Notes under the pieces: model-generated
Database searches by the model: none
What the model saw: only the letters and a program-made list of their open reading frames with translations
Told to the model about the DNA's origin: nothing
Part shown: positions 1 to 12,789 of the stretch, piece by piece
Numbering within the stretch: position 1 is the first letter of the stretch
How the letters are laid out: each line of letters starts with the position of its first letter
Assembly: GCA_003508835.1 (NCBI GenBank)
Contig: PUFA01000203.1
Coordinates: 1,952,501-2,016,500, forward strand
Direction: 5' to 3'
DNA: 64,000 nt
DNA from: Eonycteris spelaea
Lineage: Eukaryota > Chordata > Mammalia > Chiroptera > Pteropodidae
Position numbers and translations under genes: made by a program

Positions 1-2454
1 GAGAGAGAAAAAGGCAGGCTTCCTGCGTGCCTCGGGGCTGGGGGGCCTGGTGCTCAGCGCTCCTGGGGGACGCCGAGGCCGAGGCCGTGGGGCCAACACG
101 GCCATCCGTCCGGCCCTGCAGCCAGCACCTGGTGGGCTCCAGCCCCTGGAGCCGACCAGTCTCGAGGTGACCAGATGGCCCTGCAGACGCGGTCCCCATG
201 AGGACCCTGCAGACCTGGCCTGGCTGAGGTAGGGGTGCAGAAGGAGGGCCCGGCGGACTTCACAGAGAGCGAGCCTGTTTTGTACCCATATGCCACGGCT
301 GAAATTCCGGGGTTTCTGGAGAATCCAGAAATAGCTGAAATTCTTTCCTTTGATACTTCTAATTGGCCACCCAAGTGGGGATGCCCACACTGACCTCTCG
401 GCTAGCCGCCCCCAAAACTTGCCAAGATTTGCTGTTCCCAGACTCTCTGTAGCTCCCCCCGCCCCCCATAAATTCTGGTTTGCCTTTGTCCCTTGGCCCA
501 GTGCTACCCAAGACGCTGGTTCCAGCTTAGTCCCAAACTTCCTCAGGCTGGGCGATCACCTGGGACACCTGAGGCCGGGCTGGGCCACTCCTTGGAAGCA
601 GGGGGGTGTCCTTGCCATGGCATAAGATGACCTGCCTGGGACTTCATCAGCCGCAAGCTTGGGAATGAGTTTTTTACTGGACCTTCCATCTCAGGCAGTT
701 AACGAGGGCCACTGGCAACCTGTCTTTGTCTTCCCCTGACACAGCCACCCCCGACCCACCCCTTTCCTCACTAAGACTCTTCCGGCTGCCCGGTGTGTGC
801 CGGGCATGATCTCGGGCGCTGGGGGAGGCGAGATGGGCCAGGCGTGGGTCCCGCCCCTGTAGCGCTCACGTGCCCGGAACACACGCGAGGTGCCAGGCAC
901 CGGCCAGAGGGTCTGTGCGGGACCACGGCACGGTGGCTCTTCAGAGCAGCTGGTACCTCAGGGGCCATCGAATCCATCCCCTCACTCCTCCGGGGCGGAA
1001 CCGAGCCCAAGGGAGTGAGCTGGCGTCTGAGGTCGCTCAGGAAGCGGTAGGTGTTGGTTCACTGAACAGGCTCTCGTTGCAAACCCACCGGATACTGAGG
1101 TCTGGGCTGGAGATGTGCACCAGGGGGACACTGTCCCTTTGGAGCTCCAGCTGTGGCTGGTGGGTCCCCATCCGGGTTGTACGTTAGAGTCAGCATGGAG
1201 CTTTAAGAAAAAGCCCAGTGCCGGAGCCCTACGGCCAGCAGTCTAGACAGGCTCGGTCCGGGCGGCCCGGGCACGGGTCTGTCAGACCAGTCAAGAACCA
1301 CGGCTTGGGGTTGGGGGGACATGAGCAGAGACACAGCTGAGACTTGCGTGTTGTAAGGGATGAACAGGCCGCTGGCTGAGTGAGGGCATGGCCAGAGGGG
1401 GCGTCTGAGCTGCACCTCAGGGTCCGATGGGGGCAGGCACAGGGTGTCCTCCTCGGGGACAGCAGTGGCATCCTCTGGGACGTACTACCTACCCACCCTG
1501 CAGATCCACACCCCCGGCACAGGAGCCCTGTGGAGCAGAGACGCCCGTCTGCAGCCCGAAATGTCTACCTGCCACTCACAGCCCCCGCCCCACACTGTTC
1601 ATGAATGTCCCCCAGGCCAGCGGCTTAATGATAATTTTTTGAGATGTCAGTAGAGCACATTTCCTCTTATTACCTGTAATACTGGACCCCCGCACCAGTC
1701 CCATGAGGGCAGGGTCAAGGTTAGTGGTCCCATGATGGAGATGTGGACCCGGGCTCAGGGGAGGGGTGTGACCCACCTAGGACCCCACAGCTGATGACTG
1801 GATGTGTGTGACTGTGACCTCTGCTAGCGGCCAGCCCTCCAAATCCGCTCTGCACGTCGCCCCTCCCCTCCCCAGAAGCAGGGCACCTGGGAGGCAGAGG
1901 CCACAGCCCCTGGGGACTGCACCCACGCACCCTCCCCTTCGACTCCGAGGTCACAAACCTTGTTCCCCACATCCCCCAGGAATGGAAGGGCTCTGTGACT
2001 CGGTGCTTCAGCTCCTGCCCAGCATGGACCCGGTTACCATAGCAACCCGATGTGCTTCACTATTATAGGGTGTATGGCTTTCATCTTGTACTTGAAGAGT
2101 TTGGCCAGCCAGTCATGTCGCCCGGCCTGGCCTGGCAGTGGCAGTTAGGGGCAGAGGGGACCCTCTGACCAGCCATAAGGCCTGTTCTGTTTCCACGGAT
2201 GGCCGAAAGCCATGTCTGGGAGCACCTGGCTCGGCCGCGCGGAGGGTCTCGGCGGGAGCTGCGCTGGGCACCCTCCCTGTCCTCCCTGTCTCCCCAGTCC
2301 GGAGAGCACACCTCCCCACTGCAGGCTCGTGGGCCGGGGTCAGCCCCTCCGCCAGTTGTGCCCTCGGCACCTTCTGGTTCCCTCCGTGAGCCTCATCTTG
2401 TTCAACCCTGAGTCCCCCGGGGGCTCAACACCTGGGCCCTCTCTGTCCGTGGAC

Positions 2455-2515
2455 CCTGCATGAGTCCCAGCTGGGCACACAGCAGGTGCTCAGTAAACGC
2501 CGGTCAGCGGCTTCG
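2455..2515 (+). repeat. MIR SINE fragment (3' end)
   Basis: The stretch around 2470 (GGCACACAGCAGGTGCTCAG followed by TAAACG) matches the conserved MIR 3' end, whose usual form is cctggcacatagtaggtgct-caataaa. It is a short, diverged relic. Confidence 0.45.
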
Positions 2516-2635
2516 CCGGGCTGCTGGCTCGATGGCTTCGCGGAGGGCCGGGGCTGAAAGGCAGATTGGGCGCCCCGGAGCCCAGCCCTCATCTGATGGA
2601 ACGCCTGAGACCCCGCCACGAACACGGCTAACGAT

Positions 2636-2850
2636 AGCGGTGCTCACACTCGCTGGGCGCCTGGTGCGTGCCGGGCGGGGGTCTGGGCACTCGGCGTGCA
2701 CTAACCCACCGCAGCCTCACAGCGAGCACGTGCAGCAGGCACTCTCAGTGTCCCAAGGCGGCACGCTGAGGCGTGCAGAGGCCCCGTAACTTACCCGCGG
2801 TCACAGAGCTGGTTGGTGTCAGGCTCAGGATCCAGGGCCAGGCCGTCCCC
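2636..2850 (-). repeat. MIR SINE, reverse orientation
   Basis: It reads as the reverse complement of MIR: a diverged gcctggtgcgtgcc block, then a 'cctcacagc' block, then 'taacttacccgcggtcacag' and 'agctggttggtgtcaggctc'. The last two match the MIR region that normally reads taacttgcccaaggtcacac-agctagtaagtggc. Many CpGs sit where the consensus has none, consistent with old age in GC-rich DNA. Confidence 0.6.
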
Positions 2851-3236
2851 GAACCCAGGGCCATCCCGGTGACAGGCCGCTGCTCTGCCCGGGACGCCGG
2901 TGGTGCCCTGCTCTGTCCCCGGGGGAGACATCACTTTCCATCTACACACCCCCCTCCAGGGCTGAGCTCAGGACCTGGCAGGAGCTCGGGGACCTGTTTC
3001 CAGTACAAACGAGCTGTTCTTCCCCCTCCTCATAAAACAGCCACTTTGGGGACACACCTGTTAGCAGGAAGGGACCTTGGGAAGCAATTAGCAGAAGTGG
3101 AGGCCGGCAGAATGAGTGTCCCGGCCGGGTCTCCCCGCCTCGCGACCGGGCGCTCAGCACCCCAGAGAGGGCCCTGCGGCGGCGGGCCAGCCGCCGTCCC
3201 TCCTCGCCCCCAGCGCGGTGGGTCCCGCCACACTAA

Positions 3237-3677
<441 letters not shown>

Positions 3678-4117
3678 TAGCCGGCGGGCCCTGCTCCCCG
3701 CGGGCGGGAGGGCGGCGGGCGCCAGGGCGCAGGTGCCCCGCGGAGGGTGCGGGCAGCACACGCCGCCTCGCAGCGGAGCACGGGAGGGGCGGGGCGAGTC
3801 GGGCAGAAAGGTGACTGCAAACTGGAGACACGAGCCAAGGTAAGCAGGGAGAAACACATGCATAATATTCCTTTTTTTCTTCCCTTTTGATAACCAATGT
3901 ATCAGCACATCCAGTGACAACGTTAACCCTTTCTCATGGGTAATAACACTCCGCAGTTTCTGTATTATCTCTTTCTCTTGGAGATGAACGATGCTCACTG
4001 GCATTTTAAAGGCTCTGAGAAGTCCTGCAGTAATGAAACTGGTTTGATTTTGTTGAGTCCAGACCTTCCCCTGAAGACTTTGCCCACAAACCCTTTCCAG
4101 TGTATCACACTATTGAT

Positions 4118-4297
4118 GCCTCGCTACTCAAAGTTGGGTCCACGGACCAGCAGCACTGGCACCCCCCCCCCCCCCGCACCCCGGGGAACTTGTTAGAACA
4201 CAGACTCTCAGGCCTCACCCCAAAACTACTGGATAGAGTTTGCATTCTGACAAGTTCGCGGATGATCTGCATGCACTGGAACGTTTGAGAAGCCTCC
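4118..4297 (+). mobile_element. MER5A hAT-Charlie DNA transposon relic
   Basis: Ends and body match MER5A: 'ctactcaaagttgggtcc' at the left, 'gggaacttgttagaacacag' and 'ctcaggcctcaccccaaaac' in the body, 'gtttgagaagcc' at the right. The left and right ends are near-inverted. A run of 14 C (4162-4175) expands the spot where the consensus has a short CACCT-type stretch. Confidence 0.8.
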
Positions 4298-4559
4298 CAC
4301 CGATGGAATGCACTTTGGGAAGCATCATTTGGGGGCTGGGGGCTGGGCAGTGACTCGGGGAAACAGCTGGTGAGAGAGAAGGGGGTGTGGCCTGTTAGAG
4401 ACCGGCCCCTAACAGTAATGCCCGCCCTTCAGAACTGCCCCCTCCAAGCTCCAGGGTAGGGCTGCTGCTCCCCTGCCACCTCCACCCTCCAGCCGCCCTG
4501 GTACCTCCTCTCCCTTTCAGACTGGCCCTGGATATCCATGTTACGCTGATTTCACACGT

Positions 4560-4720
4560 GGGGTCTGAACTCCTAGGTTAAAAACCTGGATTCTGTCCCT
4601 AAGTAGCTGTGAGACCTTGGGCAAGTCACTTGACCTCTCTGGGCCTCAGTGTCCTCATCGTAACCTGAGGATCTCTTCAGACAGAGGGAAGGTAACTCGA
4701 GCGGTCACCTTTATTATGCT
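4560..4720 (+). repeat. MIR SINE
   Basis: A clear MIR core: 'tagctgtgagaccttgggca' followed by 'agtcacttgacctctctggg' and 'cctcagtgtcctcatcgtaa'. Forward orientation, with the 3' end degraded. Confidence 0.85.
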
Positions 4721-5234
4721 GGGAGGCCTGGTGAGGCATCGCGTGTCCCTTACGCGGGTCTGTGTGTGACCCCTAATCCAGCAGCACTTCCGGTGGTCTT
4801 GCCTCGTCTCCCGTGGACCAGTGTCCCGGCAGAGAGCGACCACGCCGAGGAGGCCTGGAGGAGAGTTAGCCTGAAAATCGCCCCACGCGGGCAGTCGAGC
4901 CGGACTTCCCGCCTCAGCCGAGAGGTTGGGGTCGCAGGCGTTTCTTGTCCACATCTGGCCAGCAAACACGCAGAGGGCGTCCTTCCGCAGCAGGACGAGG
5001 GCCCCCCGGCCCAGGGTCCGTCTCTGAGTGCCGCTGCAGGGTTGCGAGATGTTTCTGCTGGACAGAGCCCCAGGGACCTACGGGAGCCACCTACCCAGGA
5101 GCCTGCCACGCGCGGCCCGGCTGCTGGCACTGTGACATCTGCCATGCAGAGGGCCACACCTCACGGCCCTCTGGTCAGCAGACGTGCTTGTGCCCGGGTC
5201 CCGGGCCCCCGCGGTGCTCTCTGCCGGGAGCCAC

Positions 5235-5365
5235 GGCGCCGGCCTCTCCGGGCCTCGGTTCCCTCATCCGCACGCTGGCGAGGATCGTAGCTCCTTTACG
5301 GACTTCGTCATTGAGTGCAGCGAGACCGGGTATGTGAACCGCGCACAGCAGCACGGCCACAGCGC
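5235..5365 (+). repeat. MIR SINE, diverged
   Basis: 'gggcctcggttccctcatcc' followed by a 'gaggatcgtagc' block and 'gcgcacagcagcacggcc' corresponds to the 3' half of MIR (cctcagtttcctcatctgta ... gaggattaaat ... cagtgcctggc). CpG-enriched. Confidence 0.55.
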
Positions 5366-6004
5366 AGTTGACAGTGATGGCGGAGATCCATCGACGGCTC
5401 TGGGGGATTCTGTGGCCGCCTCCCATCGCGTCAGAGGCCACGCCGTGCTCTTCCCGTTCTCCTTACTAGGCCAGCAGAGCCGAGGTCTCTAACGACGGTA
5501 ATCGAATTCGCATAGCCCTTTAAGGTGTTCGAAGGCTTCCCGGTCCTCCTATATGTCCGGTCACCCCGTTTCTCAGATGAGCACATGAGCTGACCATGGG
5601 GCAGAGAACCTGTTTATTGAACGTGTCACAAGTACAGCTGACGAGTGTTCACAGGGAAAAAGGCATGCTTCGGAGTACGCAGTTTGCAGAGACCGTAGTC
5701 TGCCAAGCCGAGGTCGGATTGCCCGGGCCCCCAGCGGACCCCGGGCCTCTGACATGACTGACAAGCCCCAGCTGAAGTCCAAGGCGAAGGCACAGAGAAA
5801 CAACGGGCGAATCGAAAACTCTCCTCAAGTCCCCCTCCTCTTGGGAAACGGCCCTTTGAGCCAAGGCTGCTGCGTAGACCTCGTGCGGCACGTGCAGGCC
5901 ACCACAGGCGTTCTCACGGCCTCTGTCCTTGGTTGCTGACCCTGTGCCAGTTTATGCTTCATATACTTGTTTGCTCCGTTTGCCCTTGCCGTCAACCTGT
6001 GACA

Positions 6005-6110
6005 GCGGTACCATGGCTGTCCCCGTTTCAGAGTCGAGGAAGCAGCTGGAAAGGCACCAGCCAAAGTCACCGAGATTGTCAAAGTGAAGCCAAAACTTGA
6101 ACTTGACTCT
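6005..6110 (-). repeat. MIR SINE fragment, reverse orientation
   Basis: 'tccccgtttcagagtcgagg' then 'agccaaagtcaccgag' resembles the reverse MIR block normally reading ccattttacagatgaggaaa ... caaggtcacacag. Confidence 0.45.
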
Positions 6111-6954
6111 GAACTTCCAGTTTGTCTGGCCACCCCAGGCCCAATCCTTACGGCGACACTGTGGCCTGGTCTCTGCTGGTGACTCTCCCTATCTGTGTGT
6201 CTCAAAGCCACTGAGACTGGCGCTTCAAGCCCAGCCTTGCTGCTGTGTCTGCCTCTGACGTCTGTTTTCTTAGTCATTTTATCGCGCTGCCTCCAGTGCT
6301 GACTTCAGGCCGAGTCGAAGCAGATCCGAGTGCAGTGGGTGTCGTGGCGTGCCACCCAGACGCCCCCTCTGGGCCCAGGTCAAGCCCCGTGCCCGTGCAG
6401 CGAGTGCCCGGCAACCTCTCTGTGTGGGGACTCAGAGGCCCAGCCCCTTCGCCTGCAGCAGGACAGCTCTGCAGGGCCACCGGGCTCCCGGGAGGCCTGA
6501 GGGGCCACCGGAGACCCCGTCGTGGCTGCGTGGCTGTCTGCCCTTCGTCTTCTCCCTCTGCCCAGTCCTGCGTCCCTCACTCCCCACCAGAGCTGGTGCC
6601 CAGAGCAGCCACGACAGAGCTGCCGCACCCCGGCCTCAGCGTCTCAGACTCTTCCCAGGAATCTGCCCTAGGGAACTGCGAAAACGGGTATGAATAAGCG
6701 TGCTTCTTCCTAATCAGGCGACAGACACACTGCTCTTCAAAGGACCAAGCAATTTCTTTTAGAATCGAGCTTAAATGACCATCGTCCTTTCCCAGTGTCA
6801 AATAATAAGCAGGTTTGGCAGAAACCTCGAGACAGAATCCACCCACCAGGGACTGGACAGAAACTGGAGGAGAGGCTGCTTGGGGCCGGGTGGGAGGATG
6901 ACAGGGCGAGATGGTCCTGACCTCCTCGGCCTGATCGGATGATGATTCCGTCAC

Positions 6955-7015
6955 CTGGGACAGCAGAGCGTGCAAGTGACTGGTCCAAGGTCACGTAGCA
7001 GCGCGACAGGTTCTA
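6955..7015 (-). repeat. MIR SINE fragment, reverse orientation
   Basis: 'tgactggtccaaggtcacgt' followed by 'agcagcgcgacaggttctag' matches the reverse MIR block around 'cttgcccaaggtcacacagc'. Only about 60 bp is recognisable. Confidence 0.45.
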
Positions 7016-7250
7016 GACGAGCTCTCGCCGGCTCGTTCACATTCCAGGTGGCATCCGTCAGCCTGGACTTATCGCTGGCTGTGTGCACATTCTCGGTGAA
7101 GTTGCTATGGAAATCCCGCTCCAGCAAGATGCGTTTTGAAAGACATTTCTCATGTCTCGGGCTGCCTTTTATGTGACAATAGAGGTTTTCCACATTTCCT
7201 CCTCCCAAGGAGGGAGGAGGGGGAATTAGTCATTCCCCAGAACGGCCCGC

Positions 7251-7262
7251 GGGGGGGGGGGG
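7251..7262 (+). repeat. G12 homopolymer
   Basis: Twelve consecutive G after CCCGC. Its length may be unreliable in the assembly. Confidence 0.9.
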
Positions 7263-7975
7263 TTGGTGGCGGTCACTGGGAGGGCGGCCGCAGCAGCAGA
7301 CATGTTTTCCTTGGACGGGGTGAGACGCTGCATTAGGATTCCGAGGCCTGACGGCTGTGGCGCTTGGCGTTCTCCGGGGCTCTCCTGGCCGCCTGCCTGC
7401 CGCCCACAGACCGCCCGGAGCCCATCTGAGGAACCTCCTCAGTAAACACTGTCACACGCCACCGCCACCGAGCGGCCTTGCCGGCGGGCGGGGGCTGGGG
7501 GGACTGTGGAGGGCCGTGGGTGGGGGAAGAGGCCTTTCCTGGCACAGCCTGAGCAGGGCACTGCCAACTCACGCGTGTGTGTGACACTCCCTGGGAGGAG
7601 TGTCAGGCCGCTCACCACGCTGACAAAGCAGCTGAGTTGGGTTTGGTAAGTGACCGTCCAGCCCCTTGAATGGACTCCCAAGCTGGACACACAGGCCTCT
7701 CGGCACATCAGGCCTCCGGCCCCATCGGCAGGCTCCTGGTGACAGTGTCAGGAATTTTTGTCTTCTTCCGCATGTTGGTGTTATAATGAGACATTTGCTT
7801 CCGGAGACCTGGCCGCTAGAATTGGAGAAAAACAATTGGTGGCCCATTCTTTCTCTCAATCAGACAGAGCCTCCCCACCCCGCATTGTAAGGGAAATGGA
7901 AAGAGGGTCCCTTCCTCCACCCCCTTCTGCCTGTCTCAGACCCCAGCTCTGCAGCATCCAGAAGCTGGTAGCGAG

Positions 7976-8068
7976 ACCCTCCCTCCTCCCCCTCCCTCCT
8001 CCCCTTCTCCCTTCTCCCCATCTCCCTCCCCAGCTCCCTCCCCTGCTCCCCCACCCAGCTCCCTCCCA
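7976..8068 (+). repeat. Polypyrimidine tract (CCT-rich)
   Basis: About 93 bp of almost pure C/T on the + strand, built from CCCTCCTCC, CCTTCTCC and CTCCCTCCC blocks with only isolated purines. Such tracts can form intramolecular triplexes when mirror-symmetric; this one is only approximately so. Confidence 0.8.
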
Positions 8069-9259
8069 TGGACTCTTCCTACCGCTAGCAGAGCCTTCGC
8101 CTCTGAGACAGCAGCAGGGAGACAGTCTACAGGATGGGGTGCACCGCATGGGGGGCTGCGAGCCCCCGAGTTAAGCGCTCATGTGCAGGCCATGCTGGGA
8201 AGGGCCTTGAGAACCATGGACCCAGGACTGTGGTTCCTCATGGCCCCTGGGGTTTGGGGCACAGCCCCCCAGGGTAGACCACATGCGGGACCCCAGGGAT
8301 GATGGAAGAAATGATCAGAACTTCGTCGTAATTATTTTTATCTAAACTATCAAGCTTTGCCAATATTTAATACGCAGGTAGACAGCTGTGCGTGGGTGCA
8401 ATTTATGATGAATGTACGTGTCGCAAGGCAGGATGCCTGCTAAAAAATTTTTACTAGGAGGAGTCCGTGGCTTCAAAGGTTTGTAAACCCCTGGTTTGGG
8501 GCATCAGAGGACCAGTCAGCGAGTGAGGAAAGCATCCTGCTGCATCGGACAGAGCCTGCTGGACGCTGGGTCCCTGTCCTCTAGCTGGAGAAAGGAGACG
8601 TCAGTGCCCCATAGAGCAGAGCCGCTGCCCGAGGCCACCCTGCTGCCCAGTGCCAGGTCTGCACAGGTAACCGCGAATTCCAGGAGGATGAATTCACGGC
8701 AAGGGGCAGGGGGAAGCGAGGGGATCCTACAGGAAGGAGGCCTTTGAAGCAAACCCATGGCATTGAGAAAGGAAAGCAACCCCGGACATGCCCGAGAATG
8801 CTTCGTTACGAGGACAGAAAGCGGCGCCCGAGGGTCTGGGGCGTCCCCAGCAGGGCGCAGGCGCACGTGGCCTTTGCCAGGGAGGAGGGCCCAGGTGCGA
8901 CGTGAAGATGCCTCTGGTTCACCTACGCGCAGAGTTGCAGGAAACTGGAACCGTTTCAGCGAAAGGGAAATCCACGGCGGGGGCCCCGAGGCTTTCCAAA
9001 TGGGGAATGTGGAGGACAACCTTAACAGGTCTGTCGGAGTGGAGAAGACAAGGTGAGATGAGAGGAGACGGTGAGTGGGACAGAACTAGGAGCTACAGGA
9101 TCGAGGCCGAGTCTGCGAACCGGAGTTATGTTGGAGGAAGAAGCGGGAATGACTGGGGTAGAAAGCACAGTCAAGGACACGCGCGAAGAAAACTTTTCCA
9201 GAACCGGCGGCTGGGAGTGGGCTGGGGAGGTTAAGATGAGGCAGAACCAAACAAACTTC

Positions 9260-10660
9260 AGGAGAGTAAATTAAGTTTGCAACAAAGACGAAGAGGGGAA
9301 TTAACGACTTTAAAAGAACGGGAAAAGGATTTATAAATTCCGAAGATACCAATGTCTATAAATATAATCAAGAAAAAAGTTAGAAAACACAAAATTAAAA
9401 ATTTAAAGGGGGATAACTACTGGTTCTGAGGATGTTTTAATAAATGAGAATAGCTTTACGTTTTTTGAAAAGGGAAGACCATTGAGGGGAACTTTCTCTG
9501 CTAGATATTAAAATGTGGTATAAAACTAAAGGAATTTAGACCCTGTGGCACTACCGAGAAACCAGTAATGACAGATCAATGAAACCTAATGGAAAACTCT
9601 GAAATAAAACCCTAGCGTGTAAGAACCCAATCTGTGAGGAAGAAAAGCAATTAGGAAGCAATAGATCGTTCCATAAATGGTAATGGGGAGATTGGATTCT
9701 TGGATGAAATATCTAATTAGAACTCCATCGCTCACAAGCCGCCAAAATAAATTCCAGGTAAAGTCAGATGTAAAAGAAAAACCAGGAACAGCTCTAGAAA
9801 ACAAAGTGAATATTTAATCGTTTCTGAGATGGGAAAGAACCGTTAAAAGCCTGAAATCTCGGAAGAGAAGAAACGCGAAGGCAAAGAGAGGCGTATTTGA
9901 TAACATCACACACACAATTTTAGATTTCTGTCCTTCAAAACTAACTACAGACTTACTTAAAAAGCAAATGTTATACTAGGAAGAATATGTGCCACAAGTA
10001 TGGCAAGAGGGAAATATTCCTGTTATACAAAGCAGTCTCAGACCCCAGTCAGGAAAACCCACCTCGGTAAAAAGAAACAGGCTAAACATAAAAACAATCA
10101 GAAAGGGAAAAAATAGAAAAAGCCAATAAAATAAAACACACGCACACACACGTACACATTCAGCCTCACTGATGGAAGAACTACAAATTAAAACTGCACG
10201 GGGAGATTTTTTTTTCTCCTCTGCAGTTGACCAACATTTACATAAGTATAACTCAGCACTTGAAAAGTTGTTATTGGTGGTGGCGGGGTGTGGGGGTTGT
10301 TTCTCCCCCAGCTCATGGCAAGAAGGAAAGCGTCACCACCTTTCCAGAAAATGCTTTATCAATGTGTCATGGGCACCTGTGCAGATTTGTACCGTTCACC
10401 CAGGAATGCTACTGAAGCCATTGTCACGCCATCATCGGTTTATGTCAGGGTTCTTCAGCCCAGGGCTGTCTCAGATTCTGCAGGATCAGAAACCGAGTAA
10501 CTGTCCTGGAGTTCACTGGTTGAATAAAGTGTAGCCTTTCCATGTGATGTTTGGAAAAGGAGCACAGGAAATGGCATTGTGCAGGACGTCCGTTTAAGAG
10601 ATATAGGTATTATGATATGCGCAGAAAATGCTTGGAAAATGCGCTTGCATATTTAGTGTT
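9260..10660 (+). mobile_element. L1 (LINE-1) relic, ORF2 3' region, old L1M type
   Basis: An AT-rich island in GC-rich intron. 'gcctcactgatggaagaact' followed by 'acaaattaaaactgcacggg' matches the ORF2 segment usually reading actgatggaaatgcaaatta-aaac. 'ataaagtgtagcc' near 10.53 kb corresponds to the segment around aacaaaatgtggtata. It has many stops and is inactive. The stretch at 10.3-10.5 kb fits poorly and may hold a separate insertion. Family assignment is from memory. Confidence 0.65.
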
Positions 10661-11079
10661 TTTCTGTTGTGTGAATTTTTTTTTTATGATGTCATTGTGT
10701 TTCCCGCAATGAGAAGGCGTGGCCTAGCACATGTCAGTTTGTTTTTTAAGGGAAAGAGGTAGCATTGGTTTTTACTCCCTCCCCAAACCTCTCTTTTCTC
10801 CTCCATGTTTTACATTTACAGAGCTTGGCAAGTAATGTCCAGCGGCTGCGTTTTCACAAAGTTCAAAAAAGCACAAAGGGAGTTAGTCGCTCACTGAGGG
10901 TTCCCCTTCCGACCTAGCAGCCAGGGCAGCGGGGTGACGCCAGCCTAGGCTTGAGCCCTTTTTCCCCCGGCAGGTGTGGCACTGAGAGCCCGTCCCCCCT
11001 ACCCCCACCCCCCACCTCATGGCCCGTACCTTTGCGGCAGGACCAGTGCCCATGCAGGTGGCGGGTGGAGTTCCGCAGG

Positions 11080-11370
11080 TGAGGTGTGGCCCGAGGCCCG
11101 GCCCATTGCGCTTCAGCAGCGCCCTGGGCGGGCCAGGCCGGGGGGGGGTGGGCACGGGGACGAGGGGCGCTCGTCAATCCGCGGGGACAAGCGTGGTGCG
11201 GGCATGTGGTCCCCTCACCGCCCAGGCCGGGAGGGGCGGGGCCAGGTGCGCTCACCGGGCGCGGGGCGGGGCCGGGGCGGGGCCTCCGCGGGCGGGGGAG
11301 GAGCCCGCGGGGTTCGGGCTCAGGCCTTGTCGCCCCGCCCGCCCGCCCCGGGGCTGCCAGGAGCCACATG
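11080..11370. promoter_or_regulatory. Intronic CpG-dense block with GC boxes
   Basis: About 290 bp with very dense CpG and repeated GGGGCGGGG-type Sp1 boxes, notably around 11232-11290 (GGGCGCGGGGCGGGG, then CCGGGGCGGGGCC). No TATA box, start codon context or exon is visible next to it. It could be an alternative promoter, an orphan CpG island, or ordinary GC-rich intron. Confidence 0.35.
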
Positions 11371-12789
11371 CCCGGCTGTCCCCCCACTCCCGTCCTGCGG
11401 CCCTCACTTCCTCTCTGTCTTTTCTGAGTCAGCGATTCTTTCCTCTCTCATTTGCCGGGACGCGGGGCTCCTTGACGCTTAGCTCGGAAACCGCTCGCTT
11501 GTGACAAGCTTCTTCGTACTTTTATGTATATTAAACAATAACATGTTACTTATATATTATAGTTTAATTAATGGCTGACATCTCTTAGGAGAAGCAAGAA
11601 CCAGGGGGCTGAGGAACATTTCCGCAAGCCCAGCTTTCCGAAGCACCAGCTGGGGACAGCGTGGGTGCTGAGCGAGCCCCACCCCGCGCCGAGAACCCCT
11701 CCCCGTCTCCAGCTGGGCCGCCCGAGGCCTCTGCGGACAGCCGGCCCATCTCGCTTGCAGCTGGCAGCGTCCTTGCCTCGGGTGGACCCCGCCGGGCGCT
11801 GGGTTCTCAGTGCCAGGCGCTTTCTCCCGCTGGGGAGCGTCGTCCAACCTTCCCACGTGGGACCCGGGAGAGAATTAAGCCCTACACATATGGGCTGCGT
11901 GGCGCTCGCGCCATTCTGCCATGGGTGGGGCACAGCCGGAAGGGTGGAGCCGAGAGAAGTGGCTTTGTCTCCCGCCGTGGGTGCCCAAGGGCACCTGCAC
12001 TGAAGACTCGCACTCTGGGCGCCCCCCACCAAAGGGCCACGTGCCGGGAGGGGACAGGGCGGAGAATCCCACACGGCGGGAGACCTCGCAGGGCGCGAGG
12101 TGGGGGGCAGGGAGGGGTTCCTGGTGGCCTCGCCAGCCACGTCGGTCTGTGGCTGACATTGGCGGAGACAGGAAATCCGTGACGTGTCACTTGTGGGTGG
12201 TTCAGTTTTCCTCTGCGCCCCCGCAGTGTCCCACGTCTCCAGTGCGGCCGCGGCCAGAGAGGGTCGGACCCCCGCCCGCAGGCCTTCTCCTGGTGCCCGG
12301 CGGCCTCGGCGAGTCACGTGTGCCCTCTTCCCCACCCCGGCTGTGCGGCCCCCGCATCCCCGCCGCGCTCCGCCTGGCCGCTGACGGGGTTTCCACCCGC
12401 TTTTCTCTTTCTGTTTGATACCGCCCCACGTGGGCCACCACCTGACAGGAGCCACAGAAACCCTGAAGCGGAAGGGGACTGAGCCACGTGGGGACCCGGG
12501 AGGACTCTGAGTGCCTAAGGGCGCGTGTCCTGCGCTCAGCTTTAGCAGGGGGTGGGGGTCTGTCCTGGGGTCCATTTCTCTGCTGGGAGTTCCTGCCGCC
12601 CGGTCGTGGGTTACCATCCCAGGCTCTCTCAGAGGAGCGCTGGGCGCTGAGACAGCCTCCCCCGCCCCACGGGGCCCTCGCAGGCCGGGCCCCTGCCCAG
12701 CCCCTCTGTTCCACCAGAATCTCCTCTCTCTAGCTGGACACCCCCGCCCGGATTCCTGGAGGCGCTGTGCTCAATTACAAAGAGCTCGC

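Noticed and set aside
11568..12617. 349-codon minus-strand frame
   Set aside because: Arg/Pro/Gly-rich, overlaps several frames on both strands, and has no known domain or splice context.
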